A stretch of 51,054 nucleotides of DNA from Nitrospirota bacterium (lineage in GTDB: Bacteria; Nitrospirota; Nitrospiria; Nitrospirales; UBA8639): assembly GCA_003695915.1 (NCBI GenBank), contig RFGF01000129.1, forward strand, positions 1 to 51,054, written 5' to 3'. A model generated the notes under the pieces. That model was given only the letters and a program-made list of their open reading frames with translations. It searched no databases and was not told the origin of the DNA. The first letter of the stretch is position 1, and each line of letters starts with the position of its first letter. Positions 18,417-27,928 of the stretch are shown here, in pieces. Both the position numbers and the translations under genes were made by a program.

Positions 18417-19490
18417 ATGTTTCAATCGATTCGACGCTGCACCGTATTTCTTCCGAGATCTCATCCAATCCTTACTAAGAAATACGTTGGAATTTGTCTC
18501 AGGTTCATAGTCAGCGCAGGGTTTTTAGGGTGGGTGTTTTCGCAAACCGATTTGCGGACCATGCTTCAAACGTGGAGCACGCTCGATTGGATCAGGTTGC
18601 TTGCCTCAGCCATCATCGTTCATCTTCTCTGCACGGCGCTTCGAACATGGAGATTGACCATCATCTTGAAAAATTTGGGGCTTGCCGTTTCACCGCTTTG
18701 GCTGTGGCTCTCTCATTTACGGGCCAATTGTGTGAGCACACTGTTGCCGGGGAATCTAGGCGGAGACTTTTATCGAACGGTAATGCTCGCCCGAACTTCC
18801 AACCAAAAGCTGGCTTCGGCATCCGCCATTATTATGGAACGGCTGTACGGAATCGCGGCCATGGGGATCCTTTCGTTGTTTGGATTTTTGTATGGAGTCT
18901 TTGCGCTCCGTCATCCAGCATTGCGCCCTTTGGCTCAACCTTCCCTTTTCTTCGCACTGCTCGCGGCCTTCAGCATTGCAACGGCCGGCTGGATTTATCG
19001 ACACGAGCTGCTTTTCCGTTTCCACCAATGGGAGAAATGCGGAGCATCGGTCGCGCGAATAGTTCGCCTTATCGCACATCCCCTGACTCGCACATCGGAA
19101 GGGATACGGCTGTTGAGTGTCTCGCTGCTTTTTCAATTGGGGATCATCACCTGGTATGCCATGCTTGCTTCTATCATGGAACTCCACATGTCCTTTCCAT
19201 TATTGATCGCCATTATTCCCATCGTGGAATTGTTCTTGTTGCTCCCTATTTCCATTGGAGGCGCTGGCATCCGGGAAACCGCTTTTTCTGTGCTCTTGGT
19301 TCCACTCGGAGTACCCCCGGAGCAAGCCATATCGTTTGCCTTGTTGAGTTTCACATTGTTGACCCTAACACGAACACTCTCAGGGCTCGCATTTTTCATC
19401 CCTTGCACGCCTCAAGTTCAGAGCTCGCCTCCCCGACAACACTACGAGAACCAAACGCAGCATCGACCAATACGCCAAAAAGTGCGGTGA
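18417..19490 (+). CDS. Flippase-like membrane protein (lysylphosphatidylglycerol synthase TM domain, UPF0104)
   Basis: A 357-aa integral membrane protein with about eight hydrophobic segments. It carries the two blocks typical of the LPG_synthase_TM/AglD2 family: an LPGNLGGDFYR motif at about residue 115 and LPISIGGAGIRETAF at about 280. Family members are thought to move lipid-linked sugars or lipids across the membrane, or to anchor lipid-modifying enzymes. A cytosolic transferase domain (MprF type) is absent. It is the first gene of a plus-strand cassette with an acyltransferase, carrier protein, reductase and acyl ligase, suggesting a transport role for the acylated product. Start ATG 18417 has a weak AAGGA 13 nt upstream. 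Confidence 0.8.
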   Translation: MFQSIRRCTVFLPRSHPILTKKYVGICLRFIVSAGFLGWVFSQTDLRTMLQTWSTLDWIRLLASAIIVHLLCTALRTWRLTIILKNLGLAVSPLWLWLSHLRANCVSTLLPGNLGGDFYRTVMLARTSNQKLASASAIIMERLYGIAAMGILSLFGFLYGVFALRHPALRPLAQPSLFFALLAAFSIATAGWIYRHELLFRFHQWEKCGASVARIVRLIAHPLTRTSEGIRLLSVSLLFQLGIITWYAMLASIMELHMSFPLLIAIIPIVELFLLLPISIGGAGIRETAFSVLLVPLGVPPEQAISFALLSFTLLTLTRTLSGLAFFIPCTPQVQSSPPRQHYENQTQHRPIRQKVR

Positions 19491-19548
19491 TCCTTCGCTC
19501 GGTCTCAACGCTGCGAAATGTCCACCACTCGTTTGCACTTTGCAACGA

Positions 19549-20133
19549 ATGAACCTTAAGCAATTGGCGCAACGGTTTCTTGTCCCTCAACCCATTATCA
19601 GCTTGTATTATATGGTGAGGTTCCGCTGCATCATCAGCCTGAAAGCCGAAATCGAACTTTCTCCCATGATCACACTCGGACCGGGCGTGACAATCAGTTC
19701 TTTTACGAAAATCAAGGCCACGAATGGTCCGTTGTCGGTGGAAGCCCATACCGGATTCGGAGCGTCCTGTTATATCTCCACACAGGCCGGAGGCATCAGC
19801 ATTGGAGAAAACTGCCTCTTCGGTCCACATGTGAATATCATGTCAGCCAATTATGATGTCAGCCAGATCGAGCAACCTTTTTATCTACAGGGGTCGATTT
19901 CCAGAGGCGTGCGTATTGGCAATAACGTCTGGGTAGGAGCAGGATCGACCATCCTCGATGGCACCGTCCTTGGAGACAACACAGTTGTAGTCGCCAATAG
20001 CCTCGTCAATCGGCGCTATCCCCCGAATGTCATGCTCCAGGGAAATCCAGCGAAAATCATTCTACGCCGATCAACAGGGAGTCCTTATGGAACGGAAAGA
20101 CGTGTTTGCACTCGTGGCAACGGCCATTCATGA
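19549..20133 (+). CDS. Hexapeptide-repeat acyltransferase (LbH, maltose O-acetyltransferase type)
   Basis: A 194-aa left-handed beta-helix acyltransferase. Hexapeptide repeats (I/L/V-G-x4) run from about residue 40 to 170 (IELSPMITLGPGVTISSFTKI, ISIGENCLFGPHVNI, VRIGNNVWVGAGSTILDGTVLG). The family signature ends in VVVANSLVNRRYPPNVMLQGNPAKII. Such enzymes transfer acetyl or longer acyl groups from CoA or ACP to sugars. There is no membrane segment. The next gene (acyl carrier protein) starts inside its 3' end (overlap 47 bp), arguing for coupled expression. A catalytic His is expected in the NYDVSQIEQPF region but I cannot place it with certainty. The start follows TTG 19540. Confidence 0.82.
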   Translation: MNLKQLAQRFLVPQPIISLYYMVRFRCIISLKAEIELSPMITLGPGVTISSFTKIKATNGPLSVEAHTGFGASCYISTQAGGISIGENCLFGPHVNIMSANYDVSQIEQPFYLQGSISRGVRIGNNVWVGAGSTILDGTVLGDNTVVVANSLVNRRYPPNVMLQGNPAKIILRRSTGSPYGTERRVCTRGNGHS

Positions 20134-20440
20134 TCTCAACGAAGAATTAGAATATCCAACGTTAGCACACGTGACGGAAGACACACCTATCTTTGGCGGA
20201 GAAGACAGTATCGATTCGTTGTCCTTAGTCCGATTGCTGGTCGATGTGGAAAGTCGATTGATGACCGCGTGCAGCCTTCCCATCAGTCTCGCCGACGAAA
20301 AAGCTATGTCATGGCACAACAGCCCCTATCGAACAGTCGGCACCTTAGTGGATTTCATTGTGTCAAAACTGACAAATGAGTCAGACGACGGATCTGCAAC
20401 CAATGAAAATGAGACGGCGGCAAGAGCCGTCACACATTGA
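20087..20440 (+). CDS. Acyl carrier protein-like (phosphopantetheine-binding) protein
   Basis: A 117-aa protein with an ACP-like helix bundle. The likely phosphopantetheine site is the Ser in EDSIDSLSLVRLL, matching the D-S-[LMI] pattern of ACPs and peptidyl carriers. The preceding TPIFGGEDSID stretch resembles the typical loop before the attachment Ser. The frame is open to 20027, but ATG 20087 follows a GGGAG at a normal distance and gives a sensible N-terminus. The C-terminal 20 residues are Asp/Glu/Asn-rich and non-conserved-looking. Longer than the usual 75-90 residues. Position between acyltransferase and reductase supports a carrier role in this cassette; the loaded group is unknown. 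Confidence 0.8.
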   Translation: MERKDVFALVATAIHDLNEELEYPTLAHVTEDTPIFGGEDSIDSLSLVRLLVDVESRLMTACSLPISLADEKAMSWHNSPYRTVGTLVDFIVSKLTNESDDGSATNENETAARAVTH

Positions 20441-20462
20441 CCAGCAGAGGAAAGTTTTTCAC

Positions 20463-21173
20463 GTGTCGGGGAAACTCGACAGAGTGATGATCATTACCGG
20501 CACGCGCCGCGGGATTGGCCGATTCCTCGCCGAACATTACGGGCATCAGGGTTTTCGGGTCATCGGTTGCAGCCGCCAGCCCATGGATCTCCCCATCGAG
20601 AATTACGAGCACTTTTTGCTCGACGTGGCCGATGAACAGGCGGTTCAAAACATGGTCTGGTCCGTTCATCGAAAATACGGGCATATCGATGTGCTCATCA
20701 ACAACGCCGGCATCGCGGCCATGAACCATTGCATCTTGACTCCCAAAACGACCGTGGACAAGATCTTTTCAACCAATATGACCGGCACGTTTTTGTTCGC
20801 CCGCGAAGTCGCAAAAGTCATGGTATCGCAACGCGCAGGCCGCATCGTCAACTTTGCCACCGTTGCCACCCCGTTAAAGCTCGAAGGCGAAGCCATCTAC
20901 GCCGCCTCAAAAGCCGCAGTGACCACTTTCACACAAATCTTGGCACATGAACTAGCCCCCTACCATATCACCGTCAATGCCGTAGGACCGACCCCTGTGC
21001 CCACCGACCTCATTCGTAACGTTCCCCAGAATAAGATCGAGGCTCTCATCAACAAACAAGCCATCAAGCGATTGGGAACGAACGAAGACATCGCCAACGT
21101 GATCGATTTCTTCATTCGTCCAGAAAGTCACTTCGTGACCGGTCAAACGCTGTATCTGGGTGGGATCTGCTGA
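20463..21173 (+). CDS. Short-chain dehydrogenase/reductase (beta-ketoacyl reductase-like)
   Basis: A 236-aa NAD(P)-dependent oxidoreductase of the classical SDR type. It shows TGTRRGIG (cofactor loop), NNAGIAAM, and the active-site YAASK. The position 13 residues before the Tyr, usually Ser, is Thr here (FATVATPL), a conservative change that may keep activity. The C-terminus (VTGQTLYLGGIC) matches the FabG-like end. I chose GTG 20463, eight bases after AGAGGAAAG; in-frame starts at 20376 and 20484 exist, and 20376 would overlap the carrier gene. In this cassette it most simply acts on a carrier-bound acyl group, which is inference. Confidence 0.85.
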   Translation: MSGKLDRVMIITGTRRGIGRFLAEHYGHQGFRVIGCSRQPMDLPIENYEHFLLDVADEQAVQNMVWSVHRKYGHIDVLINNAGIAAMNHCILTPKTTVDKIFSTNMTGTFLFAREVAKVMVSQRAGRIVNFATVATPLKLEGEAIYAASKAAVTTFTQILAHELAPYHITVNAVGPTPVPTDLIRNVPQNKIEALINKQAIKRLGTNEDIANVIDFFIRPESHFVTGQTLYLGGIC

Positions 21174-21183
21174 TAGGGCGACC

Positions 21184-22580
21184 GTGCATACGATGACCTC
21201 GGACCAATTGTTTGCACGATTTCGGTCTTACCGGAATCACGAAGCGCTCATCATTGGGGATCAGTCTTACACTTATAGCGACCTCGACTATTGCCTGAAC
21301 CAATGGATAGCGAGGCTTTCACCATTATTCCACAACGTCGGCACACCGGTTGTGGGACTCCAAAGCGATTATTCGCTCGAAAGTGTGGCGTGTCTGTTTG
21401 CGGTGTGGTCGCTGAAGGGCACCGCCGCACTCATTCCCCCGTCACCAACGAATACATCCCAAATCCTTGCTGATGCACAGGTGAATCTGCTTTTTCGACA
21501 AACATCTGACACATCTTGGACCTTGGACCCTATCGGCCATAACGTTTCCCATCCGCTCCTTCGACAACTGGCGAAGGATAAGATCCCGGGCCTGATTCTG
21601 TTTACCAGTGGATCTTCCGGACATCCAAAGGCTGTACTGCACCATGTCGATCGGTTTCTTTCCAAATTCGATACCCCGAAGCCTCCTTACCGAACCCTGG
21701 CATTTTTGCTTTTCGATCATGTAGCAGGAATCGACACCCTGCTATCGGTTTTCTCAAACGGAGGAACCCTGATCGTCCCGGCGACTCGTCACCCCACCTC
21801 CATTTGTCAACTCATCGAGCACCATCGCATTGAAGTGCTGCCAACTTCGCCGACGTTTTTGAGGCTTCTCTGTATGGCCAATGTCGCCTCTCAATTTGAC
21901 CTTTCCAGCTTGAAAATTATTGCATACGGATCAGAGCCCATGACACCGAGCACGCTCGCCGCAGTTCGCACACAATTCCCGCAGGTTCGATTAATTCAGA
22001 AATACGGCAGCACCGAATTCGGCTCGCCACCTTCGTCAACCAAACAGGACGACGGGCTATGGATCAAACTTGACGACAACAGCGTTCGATTCAAAATCAT
22101 TGATCAAATGCTGTGGATCAAAACCGATACGGCGATGATGGGGTATTTAAACGCTCCTGATCCCCGCGTCCAAGATGGGTGGTTCCCGACCGGTGACGAG
22201 GTGGTGATCGAGGGCGAATGGCTCAGGATTTTGGGGCGGAAATCGGACATTATATCTTAGTTGGAGGGGAAAAAGTTCATCCTGTGGAAGTGGAAACCGT
22301 GATCGCCGAACTCCCGTATGTTCGCGAAGTGATCGTGATGGGTGAACCGCATCCGTTTCTGGGACAGATCGTCGTAGCGATCGTTTCGGTGGACGATGCT
22401 CCGGCCAACGCTTCCTCACCCTCGATCAAAAATATTCGTGCTCACTGTCGAACGCGATTGGCCCCGTATAAAATTCCTATCAAGATCTTCATCACGCAAG
22501 AACTTCCTGCGCCCTATCGTCAAAAGAAGATGCGGAGATGCAGACCTGAGTACTTGCCCTCGCCTACCCGCCAAGCGTAA
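21184..22580 (+). pseudogene. AMP-dependent acyl ligase, reading frame shifted near 22240
   Basis: An adenylate-forming enzyme (FadD/acyl-CoA-ligase-like). The first frame (GTG 21184 to stop 22260) covers the large domain: FTSGSSGHPKAV (P-loop), QKYGSTEFG, DGWFPTGDE and the hinge GRKSDI. It then stops, while the -1 frame continues without break with VGGEKVHPVEVETVI and the small C-terminal domain to 22580, ending in a basic RQKKMRR motif that could supply the catalytic Lys. Two bases too many (or one too few) in the stretch attatatctta around 22238-22250 would explain it. No slippery heptamer is visible, so a real mutation or an assembly error is likelier than programmed shifting. The expected product would be about 465 aa. 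Confidence 0.75.
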
Positions 22581-22669
22581 TTACATCTTTTCTGCCGACC
22601 TCGAACCTGTCCGAGATACATCGACGTGCTATCATAATCTTATGTCAAGACCTGTTTGTTTTGATAAGC

Positions 22670-22697
22670 GCGAGCGGCACCGGCGCCGGTCTCTCGC
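22670..22697. repeat. GC-rich inverted repeat (hairpin) between the acyl ligase and the Sel1 gene
   Basis: GCGAG (22670-22674) pairs with CTCGC (22693-22697), and the inside contains a perfect 12-bp palindrome ACCGGCGCCGGT (22679-22690). The strand would form a strong hairpin in RNA. There is no U-run after it, so it is not a canonical intrinsic terminator; it may still act as a Rho-stabilising or mRNA-protecting element or as a protein site. It lies 40 bp upstream of the Sel1-repeat start. Confidence 0.6.
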
Positions 22698-22737
22698 ATG
22701 AGAGGCCTGGTGACCCATTTTCGTTGAAACGAAAAGT

Positions 22738-23994
22738 ATGCGTGCGATTCATTGCCAATGTTCGATCGTCTTCTTTCTCGGTCTTGCGATACTGACTGCG
22801 GATCTTTTCCCAGGATCATCTGTCCACGCCTCAGTCGAAGAAGGCATGAAAGCCTACATGCTGGGACAGTACGAGGTCGCCTTCGATCTCTTCCATGAGG
22901 AAGCGACGCAAGGCAATCGCTTGGCTCAAACCCTGCTCGGAGACATGTATCGAAAGGGATTAGGCACCTCGAAAAATGCTCAGGCGGCCTCGCAATGGTA
23001 TCGCCGAGCTGTTGAACAAGGAGAACCTGAAGCGCAATACAATCTGGGTCTCATGTATCTCCGAGGGGAAGGCGTCACCTCAAACAAACGTCAAGGCGCG
23101 TTCTGGATCGAAAAAGCCGCACGACAACAATATTTGCCTGCCCTCTATGCATTGGGCTGGATGTACGTCAATGGCCATGGTGTCATGAAAAATTTGCCTC
23201 AGGCTCTAGAATGGTTTCGGCAGGCAGCCGAAAGAGGCGAACTTGAAGCCCAATACAGTCTCGGCTGGATCTTGGCTCAAGCCGAAGGATCGCTCCGGGA
23301 TCGAACGGCGGCACAATATTGGTGGGAACAGGCGGCAACGAACGGTCATGTTGGCGCGCAATATGGACTGGGATGGTTGCTGCAGCAAACGAGTACAGGC
23401 CCATCTGACTATCAGGCGGCTGCACAGTGGTTCCTCAGAGCCGCAGAGCACGACAACGTCCATGCTCAATACAGCTTGGGCTGGCTTTACGCGAAAGGGC
23501 TTGGGGTGGATCAGGACGCTAAAGAGGCCGCCAAATGGTTTTATTTGGCAGCGAAACACGGCCTTGCCCAAGCCCAATACGACCTCGGAATGATGTATGC
23601 CCGAGAAAACGGCGTACCGCTGGACCATGAACAAGCCCGGCACTGGGTCACGCAAGCCGCCCAACAGGGCTTTACCGATGCTCAGTACCAGCTAGGCGCA
23701 TGGTATCAAACTGGACAGGGTGTGGAGGGCGACAGCCATCGGGCAGCTTACTGGTTCCGGCTCGCTGCGGAACAGGGACATCCGGAGAGCCAATTTCATC
23801 TCGCCATGATGTACCGCCATGCAGAAGGCGTGGAGTACGACATCGTCGAAGCGTACAAATGGGCTGCCTTGGCAAGCGCACAAGGACACCAGCAGGCCCA
23901 GCATATGGAACGAGAATTGGCGTTGTCACTTTCCCCCTCTGCTTTGGCCAGGGCTCAACAACGGCTGCACGATTGGATTGCCGCACATCGGTGA
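22738..23994 (+). CDS. Sel1-repeat secreted protein
   Basis: A 418-aa exported protein with a signal peptide (hydrophobic VFFLGLAILTADLF, cut near VHASVEE) followed by about nine tandem Sel1-like repeats of roughly 36 residues. The repeat core is seen over and over as A-QYxLGxMYxxGxGVxxDxxxAxxWfxxAAxxG (for example AQYNLGLMYLRGEGV and AQYSLGWLYAKGLGV). These TPR-related solenoids bind protein partners in the periplasm or at the envelope. One repeat (about residues 205-225) lacks the Gly-rich turn and is degenerate. No catalytic domain. It is not obviously co-regulated with neighbours; metH is convergent. Confidence 0.93.
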   Translation: MRAIHCQCSIVFFLGLAILTADLFPGSSVHASVEEGMKAYMLGQYEVAFDLFHEEATQGNRLAQTLLGDMYRKGLGTSKNAQAASQWYRRAVEQGEPEAQYNLGLMYLRGEGVTSNKRQGAFWIEKAARQQYLPALYALGWMYVNGHGVMKNLPQALEWFRQAAERGELEAQYSLGWILAQAEGSLRDRTAAQYWWEQAATNGHVGAQYGLGWLLQQTSTGPSDYQAAAQWFLRAAEHDNVHAQYSLGWLYAKGLGVDQDAKEAAKWFYLAAKHGLAQAQYDLGMMYARENGVPLDHEQARHWVTQAAQQGFTDAQYQLGAWYQTGQGVEGDSHRAAYWFRLAAEQGHPESQFHLAMMYRHAEGVEYDIVEAYKWAALASAQGHQQAQHMERELALSLSPSALARAQQRLHDWIAAHR

Positions 23995-24067
23995 CCATTG
24001 CGCATTCCGGAAACGCATGTCCTCGACAATCATCGGTAAAGATCTTCTCCCTCAGACGCAGATTGAC

Positions 24068-27000
24068 CTAGGTATTCGGCTCATACCCGAGGTTCGGAGC
24101 GAGCCATCGTTCGACTGTTCGAATATCCATGCCCTTCCGCCGAGCGTAATCGATCACTTGATCGCGCCCAATTTTCCCAACAGCAAAATACCTCGCGTCG
24201 GGATGGGCAAAATACCACCCACACACTGAGCTAGCCGGATACATAGCATAGGATTCGGTCAGCCGGATGCCCGTATGTTTTTCTACCTGCAACAAGTCGA
24301 ACAATCTGACTTTCTCCGTGTGATCTGGGCAAGCAGGATAGCCGGGAGCTGGGCGAATCCCTCGATATCGCTCTTGAATCAATTCCTCGGTCGTCAAGTA
24401 TTCGTCTCGCCCATAGCCCCACTCACGGCGTACTTCCCGATGTAGCCATTCTGCAAAGGCTTCGACCAGACGATCGGCTAAGGCCTTGACCATAATGGCA
24501 TGATAATCGTCATGATCCCTTTCGAATCGCCCGCACAATGCCTCGATCCCGATACCTGTGGTCACCGCAAACGCGCCGATATAATCGACGAGTCCGGTAG
24601 ACTTCGGCGCCACAAAATCCGCTAATGCATAGTTATAGTCTCCTTGCGGTTTCTCCATTTGCTGCCGGAGCGTATGAAACACCGTCAGGAGTCGCGATCT
24701 GGATTCGTCGGCATAGACCTCGATATCGTCATCCACACTGTTGGCCGGGAAAAATCCGTAGACACCTTTGGCCTGGAGCAGCCGTTGGCGAATGATCTTT
24801 TCCAGTAACCGTTGCGCATCATGATAGAGTTCCTTTGCTTTGCTGCCGACCTTAGGGTCATCGAAAATCTGCGGATAGCGCCCCCGAAGTTCCCAGGCAT
24901 GAAAAAAGGGAGTCCAATCGATAACCGAGACCAGCGCATCCAACGGTATCTCGTCGAGCGTTCGGATACCAAGAAAGCTTGGTTTGGGCACGTCATAGCT
25001 CCGCCAATCAATCGGCAGTCGCCGTTTTCGAGCCTCTTCCAGAGGAAGCAAGGACCGAGTTGTTTGCTTTCTCGCATGCGCTTCCCTAGTTTGCGCCTGT
25101 TGGGTTCGAATCTGCTCGACAAACGCCGCATGCTCATGAGGACTCAGCAATTGCCGCACGACATTCACCGCCAAGGACGCATCGAGAACATGGACAACCG
25201 GGCCCTTATAGGCCGGCGCGATTTTCACAGCCGTATGGGCCTTGCTCGTGGTCGCGCCGCCGATGAGCAAGGGAATGGTCAATCCCGCCCGATCCATTTC
25301 TCGCGCATTGTGGACCATCTCATCGAGAGAGGGTGTAATCAGTCCGCTGAGGCCGATGATATCGACGTTATGGGCACAGGCCTCTTTCAAGATCGTTTCG
25401 CAGGGGACCATCACTCCGAGATCAATGACTTCGTAATTGTTGCAGGCGAGCACGACGCCGACGATATTTTTGCCGATATCGTGCACATCCCCTTTTACCG
25501 TGGCCAAAAGAATTTTCGCTTGCGGCTCTCCTCCACCCGACTGACGTTTCTCCTGTTCCATGAAGGGCAGCAAATAGGCGACGGCTTTTTTCATGACCCG
25601 AGCGCTTTTGACGACTTGGGGCAGAAACATTTTTCCAGAGCCGAATAACTCGCCGACGAGATTCATCCCATCCATGAGCGGCCCTTCGATCACCGCCAAC
25701 GGTTTCCCCAGCTTTTGACGAGCCTCTTCGACATCTTGCTCGATATAGTCCACGATACCTTTGACGAGGGCATGCGATAGGCGCTCTTCGACGGGCCCTT
25801 TCCGCCACGCATCGTCCTTTGCTGAAGCTTTACCCGTCTGCTTGACAGTCTCCGCAAACGCCACCAGGCGCTCGGTCGCATCAGGTCGTCGATTCAACAA
25901 GACGTCTTCGACCAATTCCAAAAGATCTTTGGGAATTTCTTCGTAGACCCCTAACTGACCGGCATTCACGATGGCCATATCCAATCCAGCCTGAATAGCG
26001 TGATACAAGAAAGCGGTATGCATCGCTTCGCGAACGATATTGTTGCCACGGAACGAAAAGGAAATGTTGCTGATGCCACCGCTCACTTTGCAGTACGGCA
26101 ACGTCGCCTTGATCTGTCGTGTGGCCTCGATGAAATTGACGGCATAGGCGTTATGTTCTTCGATTCCTGTGGCGACAGTGAGCACGTTAGGATCGAAGAT
26201 GATATCTTCCGGTGGAAACCCTACCTCTTCCGTTAAAATTCGATACGCCCGTGTACAAATTTCAACTTTGCGCTCGACCGTTTCGGCTTGTCCGATTTCA
26301 TCGAACGCCATAACCACCACAGCAGCGCCATAGTGACGAATAGCACGAGCCTGCTCTTTGAACTTCTCTTCTCCTTCTTTGAGACTGATGGAGTTGACGA
26401 CGCCTTTCCCTTGCAAACATTTCAAACCCGCCTCGATCACCGTCCATTTGGAACTGTCCACCATAATAGGGATGCGTGCAATGTCGGGTTCAGCGCTGAC
26501 GTAGTTGAGGAAGGTCACCATCGCCCGCTCAGAATCCAACATCGCTTCATCCATATTGACGTCCAGAATTTGCGCCCCGCCTTCGACCTGTTGCCGGGCC
26601 ACCGTTAACGCCTCTTCATATTGGCCGTTTAAGATCAGCTTGGCGAATTTGGGCGAGCCCGTCACATTTGTCCGTTCGCCGATGGTGACAAACTTCGTTT
26701 CCGGGCGAATGACCAACGGCTCCAAGCCGCTCAGTCGCGTCAAATGATCCCGGGGAACCGGTGTATGAGGCCGCAGGTCCGCAACCGCTGCGGCAATGGC
26801 TCGAATATGCTCGGGCGTACTCCCGCAGCAGCCGCCGACAATGTTCACCCAACCGTTTTCAGCAAAATCCCGTAGATCGGCTGCCATCCGTTCTGGGGTT
26901 TCATCGAATCCGCCGAAAGCATTAGGCAATCCCGCATTGGGATAACAACTGATGTAGACGGGGGCAAGATTGGCCAGTTCTTCGATATACGGGCGCATTT

Positions 27001-27760
27001 GTCGTGCACCGAGTGCACAGTTGATGCCCACACTCAGCAAATCGACGTGGGAAATCGAGATCCAAAAGGCTTCGATGAGCTGCCCCGACAGAGTCCTGCC
27101 GCTTTGGTCAGTGATCGTCACAGAAGCCAGAATTGGCACGCGCACACCACATTCCTGTTGATAACGTTGAATCGCTTTAAAAGCCGCTTTGGCATTGAGG
27201 GTATCGAAAATCGTCTCGACCAATAACAGATCCGATCCGCCGTCAATCAATCCTCGAACCTGGTCATAATACGCTCGTTCCAAATCGTCGAACGTCACAG
27301 CGCGAAAAGCCGGATTGTTCACATCCGGCGACATGGAGGCTGTCCGGTTGGTAGGCCCGATGGATCCGGCCACAAAATATGGCCGAGCGGAATCCTTCTG
27401 CCTCATGAGTTCCACGGCTTCTCGTGCAATTCGAGCTCCTGCCACGTTGAGTTCATAGGCCAAATCTTCCATCCGATAATCCGCCTGAGAGATCGCATTC
27501 GAGTTAAACGTGTTGGTTTCGATAATGTCGGCACCGGCCTCTAAATATTGTTGATGGATGGAACGGATGAGCGCAGGTTTGGTCAAGGATAAAAGGTCGT
27601 TGTTCCCCTTGACATCGCAGGGATGATCGGCAAATCGAGAACCCCGAAAATCTCGTTCCTCTAATTGATGCCGTTGAATCATCGTCCCCATGGCCCCGTC
27701 CAACAACACGATTCGGGAAGCGAGGAGAGACTGTAACTGATCGAATGTCGATGTCGTCAT
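24068..27760 (-). CDS. metH: Cobalamin-dependent methionine synthase
   Basis: A 1230-aa four-domain enzyme moving a methyl group from methyltetrahydrofolate to homocysteine via cobalamin. Homocysteine domain (about 1-330): [11 protein letters not shown] and zinc cysteines in GINCALGA and GGCCGST. Pterin domain (about 350-620): [36 protein letters not shown]. Cobalamin cap and B12-binding domain (about 640-890): [12 protein letters not shown] (DxHxxG), with [13 protein letters not shown]. AdoMet reactivation domain (about 900-1220): [18 protein letters not shown]. All modules are complete. ATG 27760 is preferred over TTG 27766. I saw no cobalamin riboswitch in the 160 bp upstream. Confidence 0.98.
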   Translation of the reverse strand: MTTSTFDQLQSLLASRIVLLDGAMGTMIQRHQLEERDFRGSRFADHPCDVKGNNDLLSLTKPALIRSIHQQYLEAGADIIETNTFNSNAISQADYRMEDLAYELNVAGARIAREAVELMRQKDSARPYFVAGSIGPTNRTASMSPDVNNPAFRAVTFDDLERAYYDQVRGLIDGGSDLLLVETIFDTLNAKAAFKAIQRYQQECGVRVPILASVTITDQSGRTLSGQLIEAFWISISHVDLLSVGINCALGARQMRPYIEELANLAPVYISCYPNAGLPNAFGGFDETPERMAADLRDFAENGWVNIVGGCCGSTPEHIRAIAAAVADLRPHTPVPRDHLTRLSGLEPLVIRPETKFVTIGERTNVTGSPKFAKLILNGQYEEALTVARQQVEGGAQILDVNMDEAMLDSERAMVTFLNYVSAEPDIARIPIMVDSSKWTVIEAGLKCLQGKGVVNSISLKEGEEKFKEQARAIRHYGAAVVVMAFDEIGQAETVERKVEICTRAYRILTEEVGFPPEDIIFDPNVLTVATGIEEHNAYAVNFIEATRQIKATLPYCKVSGGISNISFSFRGNNIVREAMHTAFLYHAIQAGLDMAIVNAGQLGVYEEIPKDLLELVEDVLLNRRPDATERLVAFAETVKQTGKASAKDDAWRKGPVEERLSHALVKGIVDYIEQDVEEARQKLGKPLAVIEGPLMDGMNLVGELFGSGKMFLPQVVKSARVMKKAVAYLLPFMEQEKRQSGGGEPQAKILLATVKGDVHDIGKNIVGVVLACNNYEVIDLGVMVPCETILKEACAHNVDIIGLSGLITPSLDEMVHNAREMDRAGLTIPLLIGGATTSKAHTAVKIAPAYKGPVVHVLDASLAVNVVRQLLSPHEHAAFVEQIRTQQAQTREAHARKQTTRSLLPLEEARKRRLPIDWRSYDVPKPSFLGIRTLDEIPLDALVSVIDWTPFFHAWELRGRYPQIFDDPKVGSKAKELYHDAQRLLEKIIRQRLLQAKGVYGFFPANSVDDDIEVYADESRSRLLTVFHTLRQQMEKPQGDYNYALADFVAPKSTGLVDYIGAFAVTTGIGIEALCGRFERDHDDYHAIMVKALADRLVEAFAEWLHREVRREWGYGRDEYLTTEELIQERYRGIRPAPGYPACPDHTEKVRLFDLLQVEKHTGIRLTESYAMYPASSVCGWYFAHPDARYFAVGKIGRDQVIDYARRKGMDIRTVERWLAPNLGYEPNT

Positions 27761-27871
27761 AGTCAAAGCTACATCCTACAAATTAAGATGAACAATAAAA
27801 ACATAGGGCAAACGTTCACGCTTCAAAAACATGCGAAAGAGTGTTGAGACGTGAGCCCTTTTGCTCGTTTC

Positions 27872-27900
27872 TTGACAGGACTCTTGTAACTGCCTAGGAT
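27872..27900 (+). promoter_or_regulatory. Predicted sigma-70-type promoter for the 27929 gene
   Basis: TTGACA at 27872-27877 is a perfect -35 box. The -10 TAGGAT at 27895-27900 matches TATAAT at four of six positions, with the ideal 17-bp spacer. The start codon of the downstream gene lies 28 bp further on, a sensible leader length. Seen by eye only. Confidence 0.5.
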
Positions 27901-27928
27901 AAATAACCACACGTTCGAGGAGCGCTTT

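Noticed and set aside
27767-27928. Possible cobalamin riboswitch before metH
   Set aside because: I looked for the conserved B12-box (GCCACTG-type) in the 160 bp upstream and did not find it.
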